Assembly (NCBI GenBank): GCA_964439135.1
Contig: CAYTNN010000031.1
Span: forward strand, 1 to 29,127
Length of the DNA stretch: 29,127 nt
Direction of reading: 5' to 3'
Source of the DNA: JAFGPJ01 sp964439135
Lineage (GTDB): Bacteria > Planctomycetota > Phycisphaerae > Sedimentisphaerales > Anaerobacaceae
The notes under the pieces were generated by a model that had not been told where the DNA came from, did no database searches, and worked only from the letters and a program-made list of their open reading frames with translations. The position numbers were made by a program, and so were the translations under genes. Shown one piece after another: positions 16,319 to 25,307 of this stretch (positions are counted from its first letter, which is position 1; every line of letters starts with the position of its first letter).

Positions 16319-18049
16319 ATGAAACGTACCGTTAACGCTAAATTGCTGTTTCTTTTTGTGCTCATTCTAATTACAGGATGTATGGAACAGGATAAAAGAC
16401 AACAACTTGAAAAGGTGGCCAAGGACTGGTGCACGACTATCCGAGCAAGCCAAGTCATTCCCGTCTATCCGTTGACCGAAGATATACAGCCCGGCGATGT
16501 ATTTCTCGTCCGAATACCGATTCAGAAACAAGCCGACGAATATAATAAGAAAGGTTTTCTTCCACTCGATCAGCGCATGACGCGAATCTTCGGCCTCGAT
16601 TACAAGAGTTTTTACCAGAATTCTTTTGGCACGGCACATCATGGGAATACTCCATATCACTGGCAATTCCCGCCGGATGGATTTCCAGTGTCTTTTGCTG
16701 CTCAGAAGAACAAGAAAGATCAGCCTGAAGATGCTACTAAGATGCCCGAGGAAGGGGCTACTGTGAGCACTCATCAGTGGTTGACCGACTGGCCCAACGC
16801 ACCTCGTGCAATGTTTCCATCGTATTCATTCAACGTGCAAAGCGGACAAGGTGTAACTGCAGCACTTCCTATTCAAGGAATTCCGGTCGGACTTAGTTTG
16901 ATGAATGCCGACAAAGCAAAGGCAACGGTTTCGATCAAGGACGCCTACACCTACGGAGTGCCGCTGGACTGGATTCATGCTCAGATAAGGAATTGGGCAC
17001 AAGAACCACTTAACAAACAGATGCTGGAGAGTTATCGCAAAGCGGCCGTTGAGAGCGAAAAACCAAAGGATCGTCACCGCCGGGTCCAAACCGGAAAGGC
17101 CGCACCTACGGTCTATCTTCGCATTATCAACCGTGTATATTTGACCGGAAGTCTGGACGTATCTATGAGTACGGCGAAAAGCTGGGGTTTGGGGGCAATG
17201 TTCGGCAAGGCACCAAATGCAAAAATTCCGACGCTTGATAACGCATCTTCTTTGGACGAAGCTGTGGTAGAGGACTACAAGTCAACTCTAAAATCAATAA
17301 ATGAGACATTTGATACAAACGAAGGAGATGGAAAATTAGGCAGGGCGATAGCAGGCACGGGATATGGAGGTCGCCTCAAAGTCGTCTGGGCCGGCGGCAG
17401 ATCCGTCACTCTTTCGGAGACATTTGATCGGCCCCTCGTCATTGGATACCTGGGATTTGACTTCCCCGTTATGGAAAATGGCGAACTCGGCCTGCCCGTT
17501 GCTACAAAAGACCAACTCACCGGCATTTGGTCCAAAGAGTTTCCATTCACGCCGATTCCCCCGGGAGAACTCAAATCTATGAGTATTGCCTTGATCAGCA
17601 GCATGAAAGGGGCCCTGGACGGGATAGCCGGTAACGATGCTATCCCGCCTAAAGTAAGACAAGAAACCGAAACTCATTTGAAGAAACTAAATTCCCTTGT
17701 TTCTTATTTGCCTGAGAAATACACATTCGACCTTTATAGTGACGCTCCAGGCGAAGGCAACTTTAGCGGTCCCAAGATACCCAAAAATACGGTAGTTGAG
17801 CGGGCTGAATTTGATGACATTATTATTTACCAGGCTAATATCAATCGCGCTCTCATTATATATGACAATATGCTCGGTTCAGAAAAGTTGTTAATCGATG
17901 GGAAGCCGACCCCTGAAGAATTCAGAAAGCAGCTTCTGGAAAGCCAAAAAATGACTCTAATGGCTTGGGAAGATATTCAAAAGGTGGAACAGGACCCGGT
18001 ATGGATTGCCGCTGCTGAATTCTGTAATTTGGTGCTCTTTGGAAGGTAA
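16319..18049 (+). CDS. Lipoprotein of unrecognised family
   Basis: A 576-residue protein starting MKRTVNAKLLFLFVLILITGC, with a lipobox (LITGC) and lipidation at Cys21. GGAG eight bases upstream of 16319 supports this start; the longer frame from 16178 would hide the signal. The mature part is soluble and rich in charged segments, with IPVYPLTEDIQPGDVFLV near the N-terminus, GVPLDWIHAQIRNWAQ mid-protein and a helical C-terminus (EEFRKQLLESQKMTLMAWE). I recognise no domain. The opening suggests a protein that lists or transports something ('GDVFLVR'), but this is not evidence of function. It is followed by a small ORF whose start is four bases after its stop. Confidence 0.65.
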   Translation: MKRTVNAKLLFLFVLILITGCMEQDKRQQLEKVAKDWCTTIRASQVIPVYPLTEDIQPGDVFLVRIPIQKQADEYNKKGFLPLDQRMTRIFGLDYKSFYQNSFGTAHHGNTPYHWQFPPDGFPVSFAAQKNKKDQPEDATKMPEEGATVSTHQWLTDWPNAPRAMFPSYSFNVQSGQGVTAALPIQGIPVGLSLMNADKAKATVSIKDAYTYGVPLDWIHAQIRNWAQEPLNKQMLESYRKAAVESEKPKDRHRRVQTGKAAPTVYLRIINRVYLTGSLDVSMSTAKSWGLGAMFGKAPNAKIPTLDNASSLDEAVVEDYKSTLKSINETFDTNEGDGKLGRAIAGTGYGGRLKVVWAGGRSVTLSETFDRPLVIGYLGFDFPVMENGELGLPVATKDQLTGIWSKEFPFTPIPPGELKSMSIALISSMKGALDGIAGNDAIPPKVRQETETHLKKLNSLVSYLPEKYTFDLYSDAPGEGNFSGPKIPKNTVVERAEFDDIIIYQANINRALIIYDNMLGSEKLLIDGKPTPEEFRKQLLESQKMTLMAWEDIQKVEQDPVWIAAAEFCNLVLFGR

Positions 18050-18053
18050 AAGA

Positions 18054-18239
18054 ATGGCAAAGACAACAGAACTTAAAGAAGTAAAGGAATTTATAAAGGA
18101 CAACTGCAAAACTGCCTCTGCGAAAAACAGGAAGTTGGCAACTCATCTCGGTGGAATATGGCTGAAGCTTGAGATAGTGAAGATCAAACGTATTGAGATC
18201 GGCTGTGACTCCGGCTGGCAGGCAGCCTATCGAGAGTGA
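18054..18239 (+). CDS. Small protein downstream of lipoprotein, function unknown
   Basis: A 61-residue ORF starting MAKTTELKEVKEFIKD. GGAAGG lies seven bases upstream, in the last codons of the lipoprotein gene, and the start is four bases after that gene's stop. The protein is basic and helical at its N-terminus and has no signal peptide or recognisable motif. The good ribosome-binding site and position argue for a real gene; the family is unknown. No orthologue could be searched for. Confidence 0.5.
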   Translation: MAKTTELKEVKEFIKDNCKTASAKNRKLATHLGGIWLKLEIVKIKRIEIGCDSGWQAAYRE

Positions 18240-18284
18240 AATTACAGCCTTCCATCCCCAGAGGCAGAAGTTGTTTATAGCCTG

Positions 18285-18322
18285 GTGCAGTGTCCGAAAG
18301 AAAAACCACCGATTCACTGCAC
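18285..18322. repeat. Perfect 8-bp inverted repeat between convergent genes
   Basis: GTGCAGTG (18285-18292) and CACTGCAC (18315-18322) flank a 22-base A-rich loop, between the small ORF (ending 18239) and the convergent TIM-barrel gene (ending 18334). It may act as a bidirectional terminator, but the loop is long and the flanking T run is weak. Confidence 0.35.
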
Positions 18323-18333
18323 ATTTGTCTTGC

Positions 18334-19287
18334 TCAACTGAAGGCGTTTCGCAGCAGGGCCAGGCTCTTGGGAATCGCCGTCTTGTAGTCTTCGTTTCCT
18401 TCGAATTCGAGCGAGATGTAGCCTCGGAAATTGTGCTTTCGCATAATCCGGGCGATGCGCGGGTAGTCCAAATCGAGAGTGTACCAAAGTCCGCCGCCAT
18501 AGTAGGTCTTGGCTTGCATGAAAACTGTCTGTGCTGCGCATTGTTCGAGTTTGTCGTAAGGATCTTCGAGAAAATTACCCGTATCGAGCAAGATTTCCAG
18601 CCAGGGTGAGTCGATAGCATTGGCGATTCTCAATAACCCTTCGGGAGTTCGAGCCAGACCCCAGTGGTTCTCCAGACCGAGGATCACGCCGCACTCTTCA
18701 GCTTTGGGCAGACATTTCTCGATACTGTCGATGACCCACTTGAAGCCGTCCTCTTCTGTGTAGCCCGGGAGGACCGGCTCAATGCCGCGATTAGCCATCA
18801 GATCGTCGAAGTTTCCGCTTGTACCCCAACGGCCCGTGTTGATGCGGACAATCGGGACGCCCAGACGATAAGCAATTTCAATCTGCTTTATTGTCAGATC
18901 GATATTCTTTTGGCGTTTGTCTTTGTCAGGGTATACATAGCCCTGATGGGTGGACATGCAGCAAAGGTCCAGGCCGTTGATCAGAGCGTGACGTTTGATT
19001 TTTTGCAGATAACTGTTGTCCTCTCTTTCCATCTGAATGAGCAGAAGATCCACACCGTCAAAACCCATCCGTGCGGCCTCGTCGATACAGGTTTCAATCG
19101 GAAGCTTCAGGTTTTTCTTGAAGCGCCAGAAGGAATATGTCGAGACGGCGATTGGATTGGGGCGACGCGGCTCTGTGCCGCTCTGCCCGGCGAAAGTCTG
19201 CGACGTAGATGAAAGAGTACCAACTCCAAGAGCCGCGGTCGCCGCAACCGAACGGCTGAGAAATGTTCTGCGTTTAATCGATTTCAT
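18334..19287 (-). CDS. Tat-exported TIM-barrel sugar isomerase/epimerase-like protein
   Basis: A 317-residue protein. The ATG at 19287 (MKSIKRRTFLSRS) is preceded by GGAG with a nine-base spacer, better than the ATG at 19302. A Tat signal (KRRTFLSRSVAATAALG) leads into a xylose-isomerase-like TIM barrel of the AP-endonuclease-2 superfamily. Strand and metal-site motifs include MGFDGVDLLLI, LCCMSTHQGY, LGLENHWG (Glu/His), EILLDTGNF (Asp) and YISLEFEG (Glu). The superfamily contains sugar isomerases, sugar epimerases and related hydrolases; the substrate is unknown. It is 41 bases downstream of the anSME gene, in the same direction as the sulfatase, so it probably acts on the desulfated sugar outside the cytoplasm (inference). 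Confidence 0.82.
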   Translation of the reverse strand: MKSIKRRTFLSRSVAATAALGVGTLSSTSQTFAGQSGTEPRRPNPIAVSTYSFWRFKKNLKLPIETCIDEAARMGFDGVDLLLIQMEREDNSYLQKIKRHALINGLDLCCMSTHQGYVYPDKDKRQKNIDLTIKQIEIAYRLGVPIVRINTGRWGTSGNFDDLMANRGIEPVLPGYTEEDGFKWVIDSIEKCLPKAEECGVILGLENHWGLARTPEGLLRIANAIDSPWLEILLDTGNFLEDPYDKLEQCAAQTVFMQAKTYYGGGLWYTLDLDYPRIARIMRKHNFRGYISLEFEGNEDYKTAIPKSLALLRNAFS

Positions 19288-19328
19288 AATTTGTATCTCC
19301 AAATATTAATGTCCCTTTTATTTCGAGC

Positions 19329-20471
19329 CTATCGGTTAACGGGACGGTTCCCGGCGGCCGATTCGGCGTTAATCTCAGCGGCAATCTGCATAAATATCGG
19401 TATAGCATGATCGAAGAACAGCTTATAGGCCTCGCAGAAGTAGCTCTCCCTGCCATAATTTTCTTTATCGAACGGCGCCCTGTCTTTCATGCAGCCGCCA
19501 CGACAGATATTCAGATGCCGGCAGACAAGGCACTTGTCGCAGAAATTTCTCTTGGCTAGGGCAAAAGTTCGCTTTTTACTGCCGGCGGCAAGTTTTTCTA
19601 TCGGCGTCTCGAAGATATTGCCTAATCGCCACTTCGGCTCGACGAAAAAGTCGCAGCAGAAGGCGTCGCCGGTATGCTCGATCACAATATACTGACTGCA
19701 CTGCCTGTCGAACGTGCAGATGGAGTGCCGGCCCGTGACATAATAAGACAGCACCGAATCAAAGTCGCGGATGCTCAGCTTTCGCGGCCCATACTCGCAC
19801 CAGCGGTCGAACAGCCTGCACAAAAATTCGCCGTACTGCTTCGGCGTAATCGAAAAAGCCGCAATCTCACCCGTCGCCGGGTCTACTTCCACGCAGGGGA
19901 TAAACTGCACGAACTTGACGCCCAGCTCGATAAGAAAATCAAACACCTCGTCCGGATGGTCCGCATTCCTGTCGTTCAGCAGGGTCAGCGTGTTATACTC
20001 GACATCATACCGCTTGCAGTTTTCTATCGCCCGCATTACTTTATCGAATGTCCCGGCACCGGAATGGTCGAGGCGGTAGTAGTCGTGAAATTCCTTAGGC
20101 CCGTCGATACTGACCCCGACAAGAACCTTATTGTCGTGCAGGAATCGGCACCATTCGTCATTTAGCAGAATCGCGTTGGTCTGCAGCGAGTTGCCGACCT
20201 CCTGGCCTGAGACGCCGTACTTTTTTTGCAGCTCAACTACTTTTTTGTAGAAGTCCAGCCCCATCAGCGTGGGCTCACCCCCCTGCCACGCAAAGCCGGC
20301 CAGCGGAAAACGCAGCTCCATGTAGTCTTTGACAAGTCTCTCCAGCACCTCGTCGCTCATTCGCTGTCTGCCCTGCCCGACCTCAGGCGCCCTGCATTTG
20401 TAAAAACAGTATTTGCAGTCAATATTGCAATCCGAGCCGGACGGCTTAATTAAAAGTGTAAATGGCTGCAT
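19329..20471 (-). CDS. Anaerobic sulfatase-maturating enzyme (anSME), paralogue 1
   Basis: A 380-residue radical SAM enzyme that oxidises the active-site Cys or Ser of sulfatases to formylglycine without oxygen. The radical SAM cluster binds C15-x3-C19-x2-C22 (CNIDCKYC). The C-terminal SPASM domain has CTFDRQC, GDAFCCDFFVEP and CDKCLVCRHLNICRGGC, and so keeps the ligands for two auxiliary clusters. Asp274 in the CCDFFV motif corresponds to the residue proposed as catalytic base in the Clostridium perfringens enzyme (Asp277). The ATG overlaps the TAA of the upstream sulfatase by one base (TAATG), so activator and substrate are made together. Gene length is normal. Confidence 0.93.
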   Translation of the reverse strand: MQPFTLLIKPSGSDCNIDCKYCFYKCRAPEVGQGRQRMSDEVLERLVKDYMELRFPLAGFAWQGGEPTLMGLDFYKKVVELQKKYGVSGQEVGNSLQTNAILLNDEWCRFLHDNKVLVGVSIDGPKEFHDYYRLDHSGAGTFDKVMRAIENCKRYDVEYNTLTLLNDRNADHPDEVFDFLIELGVKFVQFIPCVEVDPATGEIAAFSITPKQYGEFLCRLFDRWCEYGPRKLSIRDFDSVLSYYVTGRHSICTFDRQCSQYIVIEHTGDAFCCDFFVEPKWRLGNIFETPIEKLAAGSKKRTFALAKRNFCDKCLVCRHLNICRGGCMKDRAPFDKENYGRESYFCEAYKLFFDHAIPIFMQIAAEINAESAAGNRPVNR

Positions 20472-21904
20472 TATTCTCTAAGTCCCTGAAGCATATCGCT
20501 TAGTTTGTTCACCAATTCTTTATTCCCGGGCAGTTCGGAAATATTCACATTCTCCACCCAATCGACCTTGTGATCGTACAGCATTCGGGCGTAAATATCG
20601 CCGTTCTTCCGTCGCCACTGGGTGTAGCGGTATTGGTCCGTCTTTACCGAATCGCCACGGAAATATCTGCTGAACACTGCTTTCTTCCAGGGCAGGTTCG
20701 CGTTTTTAAGAAGCGGCACAAAACTCCTGCCCTGCAGGTGGCCCGGCAGCGGCAGACCGCACAACTCGCAAAGCGAAGGATAAATATCCAGGTACTCCGT
20801 CAGGGCATTTGTTTTCATGCCGGCCTGGATTCCGGGCCCGCGGACAATCAGCGGCGAATGCAGAGAAGTCTCAAAATTGCAGTGCTTGCACCACAAGCCA
20901 TGCTCGCCAAGATTCCAGCCGTGGTCGCCCCAGAGGATTACGACCGTATTGTCCCGCAGCCCCAACCGGTCAAGCTCGGCCACCACCCTGCCTATCTGCG
21001 CATCAGTGTAAGTCACGCAGGCGTAGTAGCCGTGTACAAGTGTCCGGGCAAGTTCTTCGGACAACGGGCCTTTGGCGGGAATGCCGTGATATTGCCGCAA
21101 TTCGCCCCAGTTGTGCAGGGCCGCGTCGGGTGCTCCTTTGGGCCTGAAGGGATTGTCGGCAAGGTCAATTTCCTGCCTCTTGTACATGTCCCAGTATTTC
21201 TTAGGGGCGTTAAAAGGCAAATGGGGCTTCAAAAAACCCAGCGCGAGAAAGAACGGCTTGTCCACACCTTTTAGCCAGCGAAGGTTGGAAATCCCCCTCT
21301 CCGCAATCATCCCGTCGAAGTAAGCGTTGTCGGGGACGTCCGCGTTCTCGTAAGCAGGCCCGGCAAGTTTCGTCTTTTGGCTATTCAGCTTGCGATTCTC
21401 ATCCAGCATATAATTTCGCCAGTTACCTTTCGGCCGCCAGGCATTTTCGCTCCAGCTATCCTTACAATCGTCCCTGTGGTGGAAAATCTTGCCGTTGGAG
21501 ATCGTATGGTATCCGTTGTTCTTGAAATGCTCGGCAACGCTAAGCGCTCCCGACAGGTCCTTCTCAGCCCATGTATCGTAACCAAGAAACCTGTCTTTAG
21601 TCGGCCTAACGCCGGTCAAAAGGCTGGCACGCGACGCGCCGCAGACCGGCACCTGGCAATAGGAGCGAAGGAAAGTCACGCCGTCCGAAGCGAGCCTGTC
21701 GATGTTGGGCGATATCATCTGTTTATGGCCGTAGCAGCCGAGTTGCGGCCGCAGGTCATCCACGGCAATAAAAAGAACATTAGGTCTATTCTTGTGAGGC
21801 CGATTTTTCTGCCCGGCAAACAAAGACGTCCGCATCCCGAACGCGACTGCCCCCGTTCCCATCGCGTTGAGAAAGTCTCGACGCGTGTAATTTAACAAAC
21901 TCAT
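20471..21904 (-). CDS. Tat-exported iduronate-2-sulfatase-like sulfatase
   Basis: A 477-residue Cys-type sulfatase. A Tat motif (TRRDFLNAMGTGAVAFG) precedes NVLFIAVDDLRPQLGCYG, the standard opening of the iduronate-2-sulfatase group. The signature CGASRASLLTGVRP places the formylglycine precursor at Cys88. Downstream are SNGKIFHH and WGDHGWNLGEHGLWCKHCN, diagnostic of the same group. A strong GAGGAG five bases upstream supports the start. The stop overlaps the anSME gene. Iduronate-2-sulfatase-like members of planctomycetes act on many sulfated algal and animal glycans, so the name indicates the subfamily and not the substrate. Confidence 0.92.
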   Translation of the reverse strand: MSLLNYTRRDFLNAMGTGAVAFGMRTSLFAGQKNRPHKNRPNVLFIAVDDLRPQLGCYGHKQMISPNIDRLASDGVTFLRSYCQVPVCGASRASLLTGVRPTKDRFLGYDTWAEKDLSGALSVAEHFKNNGYHTISNGKIFHHRDDCKDSWSENAWRPKGNWRNYMLDENRKLNSQKTKLAGPAYENADVPDNAYFDGMIAERGISNLRWLKGVDKPFFLALGFLKPHLPFNAPKKYWDMYKRQEIDLADNPFRPKGAPDAALHNWGELRQYHGIPAKGPLSEELARTLVHGYYACVTYTDAQIGRVVAELDRLGLRDNTVVILWGDHGWNLGEHGLWCKHCNFETSLHSPLIVRGPGIQAGMKTNALTEYLDIYPSLCELCGLPLPGHLQGRSFVPLLKNANLPWKKAVFSRYFRGDSVKTDQYRYTQWRRKNGDIYARMLYDHKVDWVENVNISELPGNKELVNKLSDMLQGLRE

Positions 21905-21988
21905 AATTTCTCCTCAATTTTATTGCAAAATGATAGCAGGAACGCACCGATTATGCCAGACTTTTCTCACGATCAGTTGTTTTCCCTG

Positions 21989-23158
21989 CTACTTCTCGAT
22001 GCGCAGCCTTATCTTGTCGGCCGAACGGGTGTGCCTGCCTACCGAACCGTTTTTTATGCCGGCTGCGATCTGCATGAACCTCGGAACCGCATAATCGAAG
22101 AACTGCCTGTAGCTTTCGCAGAAATAGCTTTCCCGTTCGCCGCCCTGCTCATTGAAGCGGTCTCTGTCTTTCAGACAACCGCCGCGGCAGATATCGAGAT
22201 GTCTGCATACGAGACATTTGTTACATAGCCTTTCCTTGTTGCGGGCAAAGATTCGCTTTTTGCTGTCGCCGGCGAGTTTTTCCAACGGTGTTTCAAGAAT
22301 GTTGCCCAATCGCCATTGCGGCTCGACGAAGAACTCACAACAGAAGGCGTCACCCGTATGCTCGATAACGACGAAGCCGGCACATTGTTTGCTGTATGTG
22401 CAGATCGTATGCCTGCCCATTACATAGTAGGTAATCAACGAATCGAATTCGCGAATGTTCAGCTTTTCGGGGCCGTAATCGTACCAGAGGTCGAAAAGTC
22501 TGCACAGAAAATCGCCGTACTGCTGGGGCGTGATCGAAAACTCCGCCGGCCCGCCCGTCGCCGGGTCCGTTTCGACACAGGGAATGAATTGCAGGTAAGT
22601 CAGCTCGTTTTCGATACAGAACTCAAACAGCTTCTGGGCGTGCTCCACGTTATTATTGTTCAGCAGAACAAGAGCACTGAATTGGACCTGATGTTTCCGG
22701 CAAGTTTTGATTCCTCTGATTACCCTGTCAAACGTTCCTTTGCCGGAATGGTCAAGGCGGTACCGGTCGTGAAATTCTTTTGGCCCGTCGATGCTGATGC
22801 CGAGCAGAAACTTATTGCTGCTAAAGAACCGGCACCATTCATCGTCCAGCAGAACTCCGTTGGTCTGAAGGGTATTGCTAACCTGCTGGCCTGCATTGCC
22901 GTATTTTTTCTGTAACTCCACCACCCTTCTGAAAAAATCCACGCCCATCAGCGTAGGCTCGCCCCCCTGCCAGGCAAAACCCGAAACCGGAAAGACCAAC
23001 CGCATATAATCTCCGACAAGTTTCTTCAGCACCTCATCGCTCATTCGCTGTTTGCCGTGGCCGAACTCGGATGGTCTGTCCTTATAAAAACAATATCTGC
23101 AATCAATATTGCAATCCGATCCGGACGGTTTGATTAGGAGCGTAAAGGATTGCGTCAT
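21989..23158 (-). CDS. Anaerobic sulfatase-maturating enzyme (anSME), paralogue 2, with Glu at the catalytic-base position
   Basis: A 389-residue paralogue of the anSME at 19329, from the ATG at 23158 (MTQSFTLLIKPSGSD). This ATG overlaps the TGA of the upstream CCA-adding enzyme gene (ATGA), so a longer frame from 23200 is rejected. The radical SAM motif CNIDCRYC and SPASM cysteines (CTYSKQC, FCCEFF, CNKCLVCRHLDICRGGC) are conserved. Unlike paralogue 1, the motif reads CCEFFVEP: Glu275 occupies the position of the proposed catalytic base Asp277 of the C. perfringens enzyme. The enzyme may still work, or have a different substrate preference. It lies 84 bases upstream of the sulfatase-anSME1 pair on the same strand. 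Confidence 0.9.
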   Translation of the reverse strand: MTQSFTLLIKPSGSDCNIDCRYCFYKDRPSEFGHGKQRMSDEVLKKLVGDYMRLVFPVSGFAWQGGEPTLMGVDFFRRVVELQKKYGNAGQQVSNTLQTNGVLLDDEWCRFFSSNKFLLGISIDGPKEFHDRYRLDHSGKGTFDRVIRGIKTCRKHQVQFSALVLLNNNNVEHAQKLFEFCIENELTYLQFIPCVETDPATGGPAEFSITPQQYGDFLCRLFDLWYDYGPEKLNIREFDSLITYYVMGRHTICTYSKQCAGFVVIEHTGDAFCCEFFVEPQWRLGNILETPLEKLAGDSKKRIFARNKERLCNKCLVCRHLDICRGGCLKDRDRFNEQGGERESYFCESYRQFFDYAVPRFMQIAAGIKNGSVGRHTRSADKIRLRIEK

Positions 23159-24384
23159 CTTTCTATCGCCTTGTGCTTTTGCAGCCACTTCTTCGCCCAT
23201 TGCCCGGCTTGCTCGGCTGTGTGCAATGTGCCTTCGAGCTGAGCAATATACATTTCCTCGGCTAATTGTCCCAGGGCCGGACCCGGCACAGCACCTAATC
23301 GAATTAAGTCATGGCCGTTGAGCAGCGGCTCCGGTTGCAGCTCGACGTCACCAAGAGCATTTATTCTCTTACGCAAGGCGATTAGCGCAGCAACGCTTTT
23401 TCTGCCGTCGCCTTTGGCTTTTTGAATGGCCCGCTGCAGTTCGTACAGGTCCCAGAAATACGGCTGGGCGAGAATCTTCTTCAATTCTGCTAAAGACATC
23501 CTCTCATCAAGCAGCTTGCCCCTGTTTGCCAACAGGAACTTTATATGTTTGTTTCGGTTTCTGCTTAGCTTCAGAATCCGGCAGCTTCGGACGGCAAAGT
23601 CCGTCTCACAGCCGGCAAAAAAACAGGCCAGCGCCAGGGCAAAATCAACTTTCTTTCGCAGTAGGCCTAAAACGCCAATCGCCGATTTCGCCTGCTCGCC
23701 CGCAAAACCGGGGAAAATCTCCTTCGCCAAACCGCTTCCTATCAGCATCGACGCCCCGGCGGCACGATTCGGATGAACGAGGATGCCTTCCAATTCCATC
23801 GCTATGCGTTCGCCGCTTATTTTAGCTATTTTTTCTGCATTGCGGCAAACGGCCGCCCATGTTGACGATTCTATTTCAAAGCCAAGCTGAGTGGAAAACC
23901 GCACCGCCCGCAGCATTCGCAGGTAATCTTCGCCGAACCGCTCAGCGGGTTTACCGATGGTTCGCACGATCCGGCTCTTGAGGTCGGCCTGTCCATCGAC
24001 ATAATCGATTACCTGTTTTTCAAGGGGATCGTAAAACATGCCGTTGATGGTAAAGTCACGCCGGCCGGCATCTTCCGCGGCGGTAGTAAACTCGACCGAG
24101 CCGGGGTGCCTGCCGTCGGCATAGCCTGTCTCGGTTCTGAACGTGGCAACTTCCACCTGCTGGCCTTCGATCAGGACGATTACTACGCCGAACTTTGCTC
24201 CGACCTTCAATGTGCGCTTGAATAATCTTATCACATCCTGAGGCTGCGCATCCGTGGCAACATCATGGTCCTTGGCGCGTCGCTTGAGCAGCATGTCGCG
24301 CACGCAGCCGCCGGCCAGCAGGGCCTGAAATCCGCTTCGCTGCAAACGCTTTATGACTTTGATCGCCGCTTGTCTGTTCGTCAT
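23155..24384 (-). CDS. CCA-adding tRNA nucleotidyltransferase / poly(A) polymerase family
   Basis: A 409-residue class II nucleotidyltransferase. The catalytic head has LLAGGCVRD (GGxVRD) and KDHDVATDA (DxD), then RRDFTINGM and the RMLRAVRFSTQLGFEI helix of the RNA-binding neck. These enzymes add CCA to tRNA 3' ends, or in some lineages poly(A) to RNA. The motifs cannot separate the two activities. The gene overlaps the anSME gene downstream by four bases. Length is slightly below typical CCA enzymes but complete. The link to sulfatase maturation is probably only transcriptional. Confidence 0.9.
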   Translation of the reverse strand: MTNRQAAIKVIKRLQRSGFQALLAGGCVRDMLLKRRAKDHDVATDAQPQDVIRLFKRTLKVGAKFGVVIVLIEGQQVEVATFRTETGYADGRHPGSVEFTTAAEDAGRRDFTINGMFYDPLEKQVIDYVDGQADLKSRIVRTIGKPAERFGEDYLRMLRAVRFSTQLGFEIESSTWAAVCRNAEKIAKISGERIAMELEGILVHPNRAAGASMLIGSGLAKEIFPGFAGEQAKSAIGVLGLLRKKVDFALALACFFAGCETDFAVRSCRILKLSRNRNKHIKFLLANRGKLLDERMSLAELKKILAQPYFWDLYELQRAIQKAKGDGRKSVAALIALRKRINALGDVELQPEPLLNGHDLIRLGAVPGPALGQLAEEMYIAQLEGTLHTAEQAGQWAKKWLQKHKAIER

Positions 24385-24422
24385 TTGCTTCGTCTCGTAT
24401 TGTGTATATCATCTGGCGTAAA

Positions 24423-24441
24423 CCGACGGTGAAACCGCCGG
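24423..24441. repeat. GC-rich hairpin between rsmD and the CCA enzyme gene
   Basis: CCGACGG (24423-24429) and CCGCCGG (24435-24441) pair over seven positions (one G-U on the minus strand), around a TGAAA loop. It lies in the 71-base gap between the two genes. Its form is like a single REP hairpin, comparable in style but not sequence to the element at 5385. It has no U tract. Confidence 0.35.
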
Positions 24442-24455
24442 CTAAATATTGAAAG

Positions 24456-25043
24456 CTAAGCACTTTCACATTCTTTTTTCGTCAATATACTCACAGCCAT
24501 CGTGCCCCATTTGCGCCGCTCTACGATTTTAAACTGTCCGTATTCTTCCAAAAGAGTCACATCTCCGCTGGTCCTGACAATGACAATTCCGTCGGCAGTC
24601 ACCTGCTCGCCCAACAATTCGAGTAAACCGCCCAAAGGCGAATCGGGCTGGACATTCATTGACGTAGCATAAGGCGGGTCAACAAAAACAAGATCGTACT
24701 TCTCTGAACCGTCGCCGACAGGAGCGCCGGCCTTGAAGGCATTAGTTCTCAGGACCGTCGATTCTTCAACAAAGCCGGCTTTTTCAATATTCTGTTTAAG
24801 TACCGCTATAACCTTCGGGTCCTTTTCGACGAACGTTACAAACTCCGCCCCCCTGCTCAGCGACTCCAGCCCCATTGAACCGACGCCGCTAAACAAATCC
24901 GCAACTCTTGCGCCTTCCGGCAAATCGTACTTGTAAAGGACGCTGAATAGCGACTCCTTGACCCGGTCGGTAATCGGCCGGGAACTCTGCGTCCTGGGGC
25001 TGAGCAACGCCATTCCTTTTTTTGTGCCGGCAATAATTCTCAT
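24456..25043 (-). CDS. rsmD: 16S rRNA guanine-N2 methyltransferase RsmD
   Basis: A 195-residue Rossmann-fold methyltransferase of the RsmD family, which methylates G966 of 16S rRNA in the small subunit. It opens MRIIAGTKKG and has RPITDRVKESLFSVL, the SAM-binding loop ADLFSGVGSMGLES and the catalytic DPPY motif (VFVDPPYA), all typical. Length matches the family. The upstream Shine-Dalgarno is weak. It begins the long minus-strand run; the CCA enzyme follows 71 bases later. The upstream region 25044-25307 is AT-rich and shows no gene. Confidence 0.93.
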   Translation of the reverse strand: MRIIAGTKKGMALLSPRTQSSRPITDRVKESLFSVLYKYDLPEGARVADLFSGVGSMGLESLSRGAEFVTFVEKDPKVIAVLKQNIEKAGFVEESTVLRTNAFKAGAPVGDGSEKYDLVFVDPPYATSMNVQPDSPLGGLLELLGEQVTADGIVIVRTSGDVTLLEEYGQFKIVERRKWGTMAVSILTKKECESA

Positions 25044-25307
25044 CGTAATAATATAGCCGGACTATCTGATTTTAGCGAGAAAAAACGGGCATATCTGCCG
25101 TTGGATGCCGGCCATTGAGGCAGCCAGTACATAAAATTGTCATAAGCAAACGAAAAGCGTTCTGATGCAGATTTCAGCTAAATTTAACAAAAATCAGTAA
25201 AAAACACAAAAAAAGCAAGAAATAACGTCAAGTTTGGCCATTTCATTGAACTTATTAATAGAGGTAAACATTCAATCACGAAGAGCATCCTGAATTGGTC
25301 ACGAAAA

